Shown here: positions 1 to 6,110 of the stretch, one piece after another
Layout of the letters: each line of letters opens with the position of its first letter
Numbering within the stretch: position 1 is the stretch's first letter
Origin: an uncultured Clostridia bacterium
Lineage (GTDB): Bacteria > Bacillota > Clostridia > Oscillospirales > Oscillospiraceae
DNA: 9,679 nucleotides
Reading direction: 5' to 3'
Assembly: GCA_947176425.1 (NCBI GenBank)
Contig: CAMWQV010000037.1
Location: forward strand, 1 to 9,679
The notes under the pieces: generated by a model
Seen by the model: the letters and a program-made list of their open reading frames with translations, nothing else
Told to the model about the DNA's origin: nothing
Database searches by the model: none
Position numbers and translations under genes: made by a program

Positions 1-34
1 GTCTCGTGGGCTCGGAGAGGTGTATACGAGACAG
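1..34 (+). other. Residual Nextera transposase adapter (sequencing artefact)
   Basis: The first 34 bases match the Illumina Nextera read-2 transposase adapter, whose 3' part is the 19-bp Tn5 mosaic end, at 32 of 34 positions. The two differences are G for T at position 19 and C for A at position 27. The match ends exactly at the ACAG that closes the mosaic end, and the sequence that follows is coding. This is library adapter left on a read end and assembled into the contig, not a transposon in the organism. The two mismatches probably explain why adapter trimming missed it. Genomic sequence should be taken to begin at about base 35. Confidence 0.95.
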
Positions 35-327
35 GCAGCAAAGCCATCGAACCGGCAGCTCTGATGGCACAGCTGGAGTATTTCAATAATCTGCCTGCCG
101 GAAAACTGGGTCTGCCCGGGGATTCCATGGCCGAGTACCGGGTCTATCCGGTGGAAGGCTGGGTCCGCGTGTCGGGCGTTACCTGCCGTGTGCTGAACGT
201 CTATGTGCTGGATATGCCTGAGGAGACCAATACGTTTATGGGTACCTTCTATCTCAGCAGCGACAATAAGCGGCTGTATAAGTTGGATGATGCCACCGGC
301 GCGATCGTTGAACTCGATCTGAGCTGA
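35..327 (+). CDS. C-terminal fragment of an unrecognised protein (5' truncated by contig end)
   Basis: The frame is open from the adapter junction to a TGA at 325-327, giving about 96 residues (SKAIEPAALMAQLEY... to ...VELDLS). There is an ATG at 64, but no convincing Shine-Dalgarno sequence precedes it and the frame is open upstream, so this is more likely the end of a longer gene cut by the contig edge. The visible part alternates hydrophobic and polar residues in a beta-rich pattern. It ends in a segment (FYLSSDNKRLYKLDDATGAI) resembling the tails of small secreted or lipoprotein-like Clostridia proteins, where a value is displayed on a beta strand. I do not recognise the family. A strong terminator follows 13 bases after the stop, so this is the last gene of its transcription unit. 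Confidence 0.6.
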
Positions 328-340
328 AATAAAATCGTTC

Positions 341-388
341 CAGGCAGGCGTTTCTCCTGTGCAGGAGGGACGCCTGCCTGTTTGTTTT
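341..388 (+). terminator. Intrinsic terminator after the truncated gene
   Basis: A perfect 11-bp stem (CAGGCAGGCGT at 341-351 with ACGCCTGCCTG at 370-380) encloses an inner TCCTG/CAGGA stem. It is followed at once by TTTGTTTT. It lies 13 bases after the stop of the truncated plus-strand gene and isolates it from the next unit. Confidence 0.9.
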
Positions 389-417
389 CAGCTGTGCAAA
401 AATTTCCTGCTGTCCTA

Positions 418-444
418 TTAAGCTTTCCTCCGGACGGACGATAT
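418..444 (+). promoter_or_regulatory. Sigma-28 (SigD/FliA)-type promoter
   Basis: The -10 is GACGATAT (437-444), 7 of 8 against the SigD consensus GCCGATAT. The -35 is TTAA (418-421), 3 of 4 against TAAA, with a 15-base spacer. Read in the longer FliA form, TTAAGCTT-N11-GACGATAT matches 6 of 8 bases of the TAAAGTTT element at the canonical spacing. The site lies between a terminator and a gene for a YjfB-like motility protein, which fits flagellar late-gene control. A weaker sigma-A alternative lies just downstream (TTGGAA, 16-base spacer, TATAAA ending near 489); both may be used. Seen by eye, not scored by matrix. Confidence 0.7.
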
Positions 445-513
445 CTTTTATAAAGAGTATATTGGAACCCTTTGGTGTTTTAATATAAATTTTGCCGGAA
501 AGGAGAAGAAATT

Positions 514-681
514 ATGGACGGAATTTCGGCCATGAGTTCACAGGTATTCGCGTTGAATTATGACATGGCGATGCTGAAAAAAACAATGGAAAATGTGGCG
601 GAACAGGAAGTCGCCCTCATTAATGATCTGGCGGAAGTCATGCAGGCTCCCAGCCAATATAATTTTGACGTATACGGCTGA
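514..681 (+). CDS. YjfB-like putative motility protein (55 aa)
   Basis: This 55-residue ORF begins ATG at 514, eight bases after an AAAGGAG ribosome-binding site (499-505), and ends TGA at 679-681. The protein starts MDGISAMSSQ, has a helical middle with MLKKTMENVAEQE, and ends NFDVYG. Short length, the MD...S start, the (L/M)KK(T/A)M(E/D) helix and a short polar tail follow the pattern of the YjfB-like family ('putative motility protein'), a set of small Firmicutes proteins whose biochemical role is unknown. It has no signal peptide or membrane segment. A sigma-28-type promoter upstream supports a link to flagella. The next gene starts 55 bases later with no terminator between, so the two are probably co-transcribed. 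The family call is from memory of its pattern; that the gene is real is more certain than its name. Confidence 0.8.
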   Translation: MDGISAMSSQVFALNYDMAMLKKTMENVAEQEVALINDLAEVMQAPSQYNFDVYG

Positions 682-736
682 TAACCCTGTCTGCCGGAAT
701 GACAGGTACATTAATTTGCGGGGAGGATAACGCAAA

Positions 737-1447
737 ATGGTAAATATCATTGATACGGTAAACCCCAATTACCAAAAGTCCATCGATGAGGCGGGCAAAA
801 AAACCTGGGGAAAAATGACGCCGGCTTCCGAAACGACGGAAAACGATGCTGCCGGGACTGCTGCGGAAAAAACGGAAACCGCTGCGAAACCTAACGAGGA
901 TACCTATGTACCCGAGGACAAAGAGGCTGCGGCGGCGGAAAAAGAAGCTGCCGGCAAGACCTATAAGCCCAATACAGCGCTGGTGGAGCAGATGAAAAAC
1001 GATATGGCGCAGATCCAGTCCCGGTTTGTCAACATGGTCAAGGATATGCTTGGCAAACAGGGCAAGACCATTGCCGAAGGCGACGGATTCTGGAAGTTTA
1101 TGGCCAGCGGCGATTACGAGGTCGATGAGGAGACGCAGAAAGCCGCTCAGGAAGCCATCAGCGAGAACGGCTATTGGGGCGTTAAGCAGACATCGGAGCG
1201 GATCGTAAATTTCGCGAAGGCCCTGACCGGCGGAAACCCCGAGAAGATCGGGCTGATGCGGGACGCTTTTGAGAAGGGCTACGCCGCGGCAGAGAAGAGC
1301 TGGGGCGGCGCGCTGCCCGGCTTGGCACAGGATACCCGCAGCGCTGTACATGATCTCTTTGACCAGTGGGAAAAAGAGAGCAAGACCGAAAATGCCGGAG
1401 AGCAGAAGGACGGTACGGCCGCCGCAGGGAAGGACAGCGACGAATAA
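737..1447 (+). CDS. Uncharacterised protein, probably flagellum/motility-associated (236 aa)
   Basis: ATG at 737 follows GGGAGG (721-726) by ten bases. Residues 1-20 (MVNIIDTVNPNYQKSIDEAG) form a short conserved-looking start. Residues 27-75 are low complexity, rich in Ala, Glu, Lys and Thr. Residues 80-108 are a likely amphipathic helix (LVEQMKNDMAQIQSRFVNMV). Residues 125-213 are the globular part, with YWGVKQTSERIVNFAKALTGG and FEKGYAAAEKSWGGALPGLAQDT as striking segments; 214-236 is an acidic/Ala tail. The TSERIVNFAKAL...AFEKGYAAAE...T...VHDLFDQWE pattern recalls the C-terminal part of DUF5610-type proteins and similar Clostridia hypotheticals, but I cannot confirm membership. There is no signal peptide or membrane span, so it is cytoplasmic or exported by a flagellar route. 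It follows the YjfB-like gene and probably shares its sigma-28 promoter; this context, not homology, is why I call it motility-associated. Function unknown. Confidence 0.75.
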   Translation: MVNIIDTVNPNYQKSIDEAGKKTWGKMTPASETTENDAAGTAAEKTETAAKPNEDTYVPEDKEAAAAEKEAAGKTYKPNTALVEQMKNDMAQIQSRFVNMVKDMLGKQGKTIAEGDGFWKFMASGDYEVDEETQKAAQEAISENGYWGVKQTSERIVNFAKALTGGNPEKIGLMRDAFEKGYAAAEKSWGGALPGLAQDTRSAVHDLFDQWEKESKTENAGEQKDGTAAAGKDSDE

Positions 1448-1453
1448 GGAAAA

Positions 1454-1492
1454 CTCCCTTAAAGCTGAAACAGGCTTTAGGGGAGCTTTTTT
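1454..1492. terminator. Bidirectional intrinsic terminator between convergent units
   Basis: A 12-bp stem (CTCCCTTAAAGC at 1454-1465 with GCTTTAGGGGAG at 1474-1485, one G-T pair) is followed on the plus strand by CTTTTTT. On the minus strand the stem is followed by TTTTCCTT. It lies 6 bases after the stop of the plus-strand motility-associated gene and 14 bases beyond the stop of the minus-strand diguanylate cyclase gene, so it can end both transcripts. Confidence 0.88.
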
Positions 1493-1506
1493 ATGTAGTG
1501 TCAATA

Positions 1507-2436
1507 TCAGCGTTCGCGCCAGGTCTCCTTGTTGGCGTTGGACCAGACGACCATATTGCGGCCAAAACGTTTGGCGTCATAGAGCATTGTGTCAGCGATT
1601 TTCAGATAGGTGTCATAGGAATCTTCGTTAGTGGGGCAGTGCGTGACGCCGCCAACGCTGACCGTTACCCACTGACTGACTGAATGGCTGTGGGGGATAT
1701 GCAGGTCCTCCACAGCCTGCCGGATCGTTTTCATAAACTCAAAAGTCGGTTTGGAGTCGTCCCCCACATACAGCGCGACAAATTCCTCGCCGCCGTACCG
1801 GGCAAAGAAATCGGTGGAGCGCTGGAGGTGGGAGGAGATAGTTTCCGCGACAGTGGCCAGAACCTTGTCTCCGGCGGGGTGTCCGAAGGTGTCGTTATAC
1901 GCTTTAAAATTATCGATATCAAACATACAGATCGTAAACGGCAGGCCGAACCGAATTGCAGACCGCCACATGACGGCGCTCTCCTCCTCATACTTCCGGC
2001 GGTTGGCCACGCCGGTCAGCGCGTCAACAGAGGCATCCGCTTTGAACTTCATTTGATAGTGGTACAGCTGGATATGGGTTTTGACTCTGGCCTTGATGAT
2101 CACGGGGCTGAACGGCTTTGTGATATAGTCCACCGCGCCCATGAGCAGGCCCCTTTCCTCGTGCTGCACATCCGACAAACTGGTAATCAGGATCACGGGG
2201 ATGTATTTTGTCACTTCGCTGGCTTTCAGTTCCCGCAGCATCATATAGCCGTCAATGTCGGGCATGATAATGTCCAGCAAAATCAGGGAAAAACGTCCGT
2301 TGCGGGCTGTCAGCAATCCCTCATTGCCGGTCTGACAGACGGTGATGTCGAAATCCTGACATAAAATCGAACGCAGAAATTCACATTGTACGGTACTGTC
2401 ATCAATCACTAAAATCTTTTCCTTTTTTTTCTCCAT
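1507..2436 (-). CDS. Response regulator diguanylate cyclase (REC-GGDEF)
   Basis: A 309-residue protein predicted to make cyclic di-GMP from two GTP under control of a phosphorylatable receiver. REC domain, about 6-122: acidic pair D12-D13, phosphoacceptor D55 (LILLDIIMPD), switch T85 and the K107-P108 pair. GGDEF domain, about 133-302: DALTGVANRR, FDIDNFKAYND (metal and nucleotide binding), the active loop GGEEF at 215-219 and the SVGG strand. An intact RxxD inhibitory site (R206-S-T-D209) sits exactly five residues before GGEEF, so product feedback inhibition is expected. All key residues are present, so it should be active; it is cytoplasmic, with no membrane segment. The ATG lies 13 bases from a strong GAAAGGAGG site, with a small hairpin between. 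It starts 54 bases after the upstream multi-PAS gene, with no promoter or terminator seen between them, and is probably co-transcribed. Its cognate kinase is not in the window. Confidence 0.95.
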   Translation of the reverse strand: MEKKKEKILVIDDSTVQCEFLRSILCQDFDITVCQTGNEGLLTARNGRFSLILLDIIMPDIDGYMMLRELKASEVTKYIPVILITSLSDVQHEERGLLMGAVDYITKPFSPVIIKARVKTHIQLYHYQMKFKADASVDALTGVANRRKYEEESAVMWRSAIRFGLPFTICMFDIDNFKAYNDTFGHPAGDKVLATVAETISSHLQRSTDFFARYGGEEFVALYVGDDSKPTFEFMKTIRQAVEDLHIPHSHSVSQWVTVSVGGVTHCPTNEDSYDTYLKIADTMLYDAKRFGRNMVVWSNANKETWRER

Positions 2437-2437
2437 A

Positions 2438-2458
2438 AGGCGTTGACCGCCTCCTTTC
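2438..2458 (-). promoter_or_regulatory. Ribosome-binding site partly inside a hairpin, REC-GGDEF gene
   Basis: On the minus strand GAAAGGAGG (2450-2458) is a near-perfect Shine-Dalgarno sequence, but lies 13 bases from the ATG, longer than usual. The space holds a 5-bp stem AGGCG/CGCCT (2448-2452 with 2438-2442) with a GTCAA loop. The stem takes in the last three bases of the Shine-Dalgarno, so it could either mask it or shorten its effective distance to the start. Structure inferred by eye. Confidence 0.5.
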
Positions 2459-2490
2459 TGACCTCTCTAAAAATACAGAACAATCTATCT

Positions 2491-4431
2491 TTACTGCTGC
2501 TTGCTCTCTGAAATATTCTGGGCGACATAAACCACTGTCTGCGGCAGGTCGCCGGACCCGATGCGGGCCAGTATCGCAGAGGCGCGGACCCAAGTGCATT
2601 CTTCGTCGGGGGATTCCGGCAGGCGGCGGTATTCCATTTCGATGCTGGGATGCCACCACCGCAGATTTTCCCGCCAGTTATCGATGCTCATGACGCGCAG
2701 ATAGGATTCCCGGTCGTCGGGGTGGACGAAGTTGTTGGCGTAAATCCGCATAGCGGCCATGCAGTCCACCTCGTCGCCCAGCACGTCGCCGATTCGGTTC
2801 AGCTGGGTTACAGTGCGGAACGTGTTGCTGTCCAGGTTAATATAGTACATACAGAAAAAGAGGCGGTTCAGGCTGGTAATGATATCGCTCCGGTCCTGCA
2901 GCATCTGCCGGTGTGCTTCCTCGCGGGTATGCTCTCTCGTTACGTCGCGGCCCAGAATATGTACCATTACTTTATCACCGTGGCGGACATAGAGAACGTG
3001 CTGCTCCAGCCAGCGCACGGGCTTGCTGCTGATTCGGTATTGACAGATTTCTTCCTCATAGTCCTCGACGCCTCTCGCCATTTCCCGCAGATGTTCCAGG
3101 GAAAGAATCTCACGGCAGTGGAACGTGTCCTCCGGGTCAATATAATTCTCCAGGGCCTGCTGGATATAGAACGAGTAATTGCCCAGATGGGTATTTTGGA
3201 GGTCGGCGGATTCATCCAGACTGACCCGTTCGCACAGGCCGCTTTCCAGATCGATAGTGTTCATCATGCTGAACCGGGAGCGCAGGATTGCGGCCATCTG
3301 CATATCCCGCTGGCTGTGGATCAGCTCCCGGCGCATACGCTCGTCTACGTCCTGAAACGCGATGACAACATAGCTGCTCTGGCTGAACTGGGCGGTAATG
3401 GAGACATAGCGGTAATTCTCTCCGGAGAGCCACTGGCAGAGCAGTTCGGATTTTTCCTCCCCGGCGTCGCGGCTTTGGCGCAGGGCGTCTAAAGAAAAGC
3501 TCTGTTCAAAGGCGGCATGATAGGCGTCGTGAATGCGTTTTTTGATCCTGGGGACCAGGAGGTCTTCCCAGGGCAGTTTTGGGGAGAGGCGGCTTTCCTG
3601 CATTGCGCCGTCCATGCGCACAGGCACCGCCGCGCCGGAATCCATGTCCAAGGTATAGACGCTGAAGTTTTGTCCGGCGAGGGTGCGGATCACTTCCCGC
3701 TGCCGGATGCTGATATCCTCCAGTTCCAGGCCGTCGCGAAGGACCTGGTCCACATCTTTGATACATAAGAAAGCGGTCTGAGACTCCTGCTCTCTGCTGT
3801 CGAAGCCAGGGACGATTTCCAGCAGGTTCCAGTGCCAGCTGCCGTCATCGCTGCGCCTGCGGTAGATGCAGGTCAGGTTGTCGCCGGCACGCAGGGCGGC
3901 GCGCAGCTGGGAAAGGCGGGAGAATGCGCTGAAGCGCTCCACGTCTCCCGGATGAATGCAGCCGCTGGCGGCAAACCGGATCATCTGAGAAGAAAAGCTC
4001 TCGCCGCTGGTTTGGAAAATCAGTCCGGAGCTGTCGGATTTCAAGACAGTGCAGCGGTCTTGGCTCAGATCGACGACAAGCACTTTCCGATACGTATAGC
4101 CGACGGTATCCACCCGCGGCTTGATGGTGATCAGGAAAGCCGGAATTGCGCCGTCCCAGGTGATTCGGGCAGCGGACAGGTCAACGACGCCGCCAAAGTC
4201 CTCGCTGTAGCTGATTGAGCGGCTTTCCTGCTTTCCGTTGATGGAGAGGAGCGGGCAGCAGCTGCAAATCGAGGTCCAAATCTGGTGGCAGGGCATACCG
4301 AGCCGTGTCTTGGGGGCGATTTCCGCGATATGCCGGTTAAAGTATAAAAGAGCGTGATCGTCCTGACGAATGACATAAACGCCGGTTTTTGGCATAGCGT
4401 TCAGGATATTCTGATAATCCTTGCTTTCCAA
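2491..4431 (-). CDS. Multi-PAS sensory protein without an output domain
   Basis: About 646 residues from a TTG at 4431, which is preceded at nine bases by GGGAGG (4441-4446). Frames opened by ATG at 4452 or TTG at 4458 lack such a site and would put it inside the coding region. Five consecutive PAS-like modules are visible, at roughly 8-105, 112-230, 248-365, 382-500 and 518-640. Typical signs are HPGDVERF...IYRRRSDDGSWHW, IDPEDTFHCREILSLEHLRE...GRDVTRE and VHPDDRESYLRV...YVAQNISESKQQ. Module 1 carries a cysteine cluster (C48, C56, C58, C59) that could bind metal or sense redox. No membrane segment or signal peptide is seen, so sensing is probably intracellular. In related Clostridia proteins the ISESK segment usually leads into a histidine kinase or GGDEF domain; here the protein stops there. 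The next gene supplies a REC-GGDEF protein, so I infer the two work together. The ligand is unknown. Confidence 0.85.
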   Translation of the reverse strand: MESKDYQNILNAMPKTGVYVIRQDDHALLYFNRHIAEIAPKTRLGMPCHQIWTSICSCCPLLSINGKQESRSISYSEDFGGVVDLSAARITWDGAIPAFLITIKPRVDTVGYTYRKVLVVDLSQDRCTVLKSDSSGLIFQTSGESFSSQMIRFAASGCIHPGDVERFSAFSRLSQLRAALRAGDNLTCIYRRRSDDGSWHWNLLEIVPGFDSREQESQTAFLCIKDVDQVLRDGLELEDISIRQREVIRTLAGQNFSVYTLDMDSGAAVPVRMDGAMQESRLSPKLPWEDLLVPRIKKRIHDAYHAAFEQSFSLDALRQSRDAGEEKSELLCQWLSGENYRYVSITAQFSQSSYVVIAFQDVDERMRRELIHSQRDMQMAAILRSRFSMMNTIDLESGLCERVSLDESADLQNTHLGNYSFYIQQALENYIDPEDTFHCREILSLEHLREMARGVEDYEEEICQYRISSKPVRWLEQHVLYVRHGDKVMVHILGRDVTREHTREEAHRQMLQDRSDIITSLNRLFFCMYYINLDSNTFRTVTQLNRIGDVLGDEVDCMAAMRIYANNFVHPDDRESYLRVMSIDNWRENLRWWHPSIEMEYRRLPESPDEECTWVRASAILARIGSGDLPQTVVYVAQNISESKQQ

Positions 4432-4440
4432 AATAGATTC

Positions 4441-4446
4441 CCTCCC
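4441..4446 (-). promoter_or_regulatory. Ribosome-binding site that decides a TTG start
   Basis: On the minus strand GGGAGG is followed by nine bases (GAATCTATT) and then TTG at 4431-4429, in frame with the multi-PAS gene. It is the only good Shine-Dalgarno near the 5' end, and it argues for the TTG start over the upstream ATG at 4452. Confidence 0.7.
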
Positions 4447-4556
4447 ATACATAAACAAGACGAATTTTCATGAATTGCCGCCAGCGGAACAGGAACACTC
4501 CCAGGCGGCGGATTTTCATGCGCTGTCCTCTAAGCGGACCGGCGCAAAATATATTA
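4447..4556 (-). promoter_or_regulatory. Structured 5' leader of the multi-PAS / REC-GGDEF unit
   Basis: The promoter at 4563-4591 implies an untranslated leader of about 125 bases. It can form a hairpin at 4520-4545 (GCGC/GCGC and GTCC/GGAC arms) and a second at 4477-4509 (GCCGCC/GGCGGC arms, 21-base loop). A 12-base motif CGRATTTTCATG (plus-strand reading) occurs twice, 48 bases apart, at 4461-4472 and 4509-4520. I saw no match to the c-di-GMP riboswitch cores I know. It could be a regulatory leader or protein-binding site; this is inference from by-eye pairing only. Confidence 0.35.
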
Positions 4557-4562
4557 TTGTAT

Positions 4563-4591
4563 ATTGTATCATAAATTTTCTTAGGAATCAA
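4563..4591 (-). promoter_or_regulatory. Sigma-A promoter of the multi-PAS / REC-GGDEF unit
   Basis: Read on the minus strand: -35 TTGATT (4586-4591, 4 of 6), a 17-base spacer, and -10 TACAAT (4563-4568, 5 of 6) preceded by TG one base upstream, an extended -10. The surroundings are AT-rich. It lies downstream of the terminator of the preceding minus-strand operon, so the PAS/GGDEF pair has its own transcription start. Confidence 0.75.
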
Positions 4592-4641
4592 TGTATTCCG
4601 GCAATTCTATAGAAATTTTTCTGTTCTGCCGCCGGAGCCCG

Positions 4642-4684
4642 AAAAAAATAAGGCTGGAGTTCCCTCAAGGGGCCTCAGCCTTAT
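4642..4684 (-). terminator. Intrinsic terminator of the dusB-ECF sigma-anti-sigma operon
   Basis: On the minus strand a 9-bp perfect stem (ATAAGGCTG at 4676-4684 with CAGCCTTAT at 4648-4656), with further inner pairs, is followed by an uninterrupted run of T (4642-4648). It begins 8 bases after the anti-sigma stop codon. Confidence 0.92.
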
Positions 4685-4692
4685 CTCTTTTG

Positions 4693-5508
4693 TTAAGCAG
4701 GTGTGTCCGCTATGAGTAAAAATTTGTCACAGTCCGCCGGTCCGGGCGTTTCCGAAAGAGCCGCGTCATTAACAGACAGTATTTCTTTCAAATCCTGATA
4801 CTCTGCGGCATTCAATTCATAGCGCTCCCCGGCAATCCAGCCGCTGTCGAAATGCTCCTCCACCCAAGCCGCAGCCAGCGGACTGTCAGTGGTCAGGATA
4901 CCGGCATAGGCGATTGGAGCAGCGGCCTCCGGCTCATCGTCCATCGGCATTACGTCCGCAGCTTCCGGGACCGCCGCTTCCCGCTGGGCCGGGGTAGGGA
5001 GGGACAGGGACGATTTCTGTTCCGGTCCAGCTGCCGGGGCGGGGACCGGTTCGCCGCCGTCTTTATCATCCGGCAGGTCCGCACCGTTCAGGTCCGCTGT
5101 ATCTTCCGTTTGTTCCGTCCCTTCGGGCATGGCTCTGGAAACGATCTGCATATCTGTCGTGTCCTCTGTCCGGTCCGGCACGAGCCGCCACACGCCCGCT
5201 ACAGCCAGCGCACAGCACGCGGCCAGAACAGCCCACTGTTTCCAACGCCAGGGATAGAGCTTAATCATTGTTTTCTTCTGAGGAACAGCCCGTACCTGTT
5301 CCATCACCGCCCTGGTAAAGCCGCCGGGGACCTGCATCGTTTCCATATCGTCCATCAGGGCGTCATGGATGGCGATCTGCTCGTTGAAATAGTTCTGGCA
5401 GACGGGACAGTTTGCCATATGCTCCATCAGGGCAACCCGCTCCCGGTTGGACAGCATACCGTCAATGAAGGCGCTGATTAAGTCCTCATACCCCTCGCAA
5501 GTCTTCAT
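4693..5508 (-). CDS. Anti-sigma factor with zinc finger and one membrane span
   Basis: A 271-residue protein predicted to hold the adjacent ECF sigma factor inactive at the membrane until a signal arrives. Residues 1-40 form a ZAS-type zinc-binding anti-sigma domain: C4, then H30-x3-C34-x2-C37 (HMANCPVC), with the usual LISAFIDGMLSNRER between. A single transmembrane helix is at about 91-110 (QWAVLAACCALAVAGVWRLV) after a basic stretch. Residues 112-198 are a Pro/Ala/Glu/Asp-rich, probably disordered outer linker, and 199-271 a small extracytoplasmic domain (YAGILTTDSPLAAAWVEEHF...) that I do not recognise and that may sense the signal. The ATG overlaps the sigma gene stop in ATGA, so translation is probably coupled. 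How the signal releases sigma (proteolysis, redox at the zinc site) cannot be told from sequence. Confidence 0.9.
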   Translation of the reverse strand: MKTCEGYEDLISAFIDGMLSNRERVALMEHMANCPVCQNYFNEQIAIHDALMDDMETMQVPGGFTRAVMEQVRAVPQKKTMIKLYPWRWKQWAVLAACCALAVAGVWRLVPDRTEDTTDMQIVSRAMPEGTEQTEDTADLNGADLPDDKDGGEPVPAPAAGPEQKSSLSLPTPAQREAAVPEAADVMPMDDEPEAAAPIAYAGILTTDSPLAAAWVEEHFDSGWIAGERYELNAAEYQDLKEILSVNDAALSETPGPADCDKFLLIADTPA

Positions 5509-6110
5509 GACCGTCCCTCCTTCCTGTTTTCTGAGTATTTAGACGGAAGATAGCCGGATAAGTTCCCGTTTTTCAGCAGGATTTTTCGCAGGGCCTGCCG
5601 CGCCCTGGAGATACGGGATTTTACGGTCCCCAGGTCCATGTCCAATACGTCAGCGATTTCGTCATAGCTCAATTCCTGATATTCCCGCAGAATCAGGATT
5701 TTCCGGTGGTCCTCGCTGAGGGCCTGCAAACCCGCTGTTACCGCTTCCCGCAGTTCCCGGCCTTCCAGCGCCTCCTGCGGCCCCGGCCCCTGGTCTGGAA
5801 CTGACAGCGGCGCGTCATCGTTGTCCAGGGACGATTCTTCCTGCTGCCGTTTTCCTTTCCGCATATGGTCGATTGCCGCGTTGGAGGCCAGACGGTACAG
5901 CCAGGTCGAAAAATTCGCTTCCCCGCGGAAATTAGGCAGACCTTTCCAAGCGGACAAAAAAGCTTCCTGTGCGGCGTCATTTGCGTCCTCCGGATTCCCG
6001 CACATCCGAAGAGCCAGGGCATATACTTTTTTTTCATGGAGCCGTACAAGCTGTTCAAAGGCATCGGTATCGCCTCCAGCCGCGGCCCGCACCAGTTCCT
6101 CAACCGTCAT
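5505..6110 (-). CDS. ECF-family RNA polymerase sigma factor (SigW/RpoE-like)
   Basis: A 201-residue sigma-70 family protein that would direct RNA polymerase to a stress or envelope regulon. Region 2 spans about 18-88: AFEQLVRLHEKKVYALALRM, the -10 recognition part DAAQEAFLSAWKGLPNFRGEANFSTWLYRLASNAAIDHMRK. A short acidic linker (about 92-118) is followed by region 4 at about 122-177, with a helix-turn-helix (LSYDEIADVLDMDLGTVKSRISRARQALRK) for the -35. There is no region 1 or 3, as is usual for ECF factors. The ATG at 6110 has GAGGG upstream, and the gene overlaps the end of dusB by 11 bases and the anti-sigma gene by 4. No ECF-type promoter with correct spacing is seen just upstream, so expression probably comes from the dusB promoter. 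Regulon and signal unknown. Confidence 0.95.
   Translation of the reverse strand: MTVEELVRAAAGGDTDAFEQLVRLHEKKVYALALRMCGNPEDANDAAQEAFLSAWKGLPNFRGEANFSTWLYRLASNAAIDHMRKGKRQQEESSLDNDDAPLSVPDQGPGPQEALEGRELREAVTAGLQALSEDHRKILILREYQELSYDEIADVLDMDLGTVKSRISRARQALRKILLKNGNLSGYLPSKYSENRKEGRS

Noticed and set aside
638..1504. 288-codon open frame on the minus strand opposite the motility-associated gene
   Set aside because: It lies wholly antisense to a gene with a good ribosome-binding site and biased composition, crosses the bidirectional terminator, and its protein has no recognisable pattern. It is an antisense shadow.
2650..3492. 280-codon plus-strand open frame opposite the multi-PAS gene
   Set aside because: It is a mirror of GC-biased third codon positions in the PAS gene; no start signal and no plausible domain.
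4447..4556. c-di-GMP riboswitch in the leader of the PAS/GGDEF unit
   Set aside because: It is an attractive idea next to a cyclase, but I could not find GEMM-I or GEMM-II core elements. Kept only as an unclassified structured leader.
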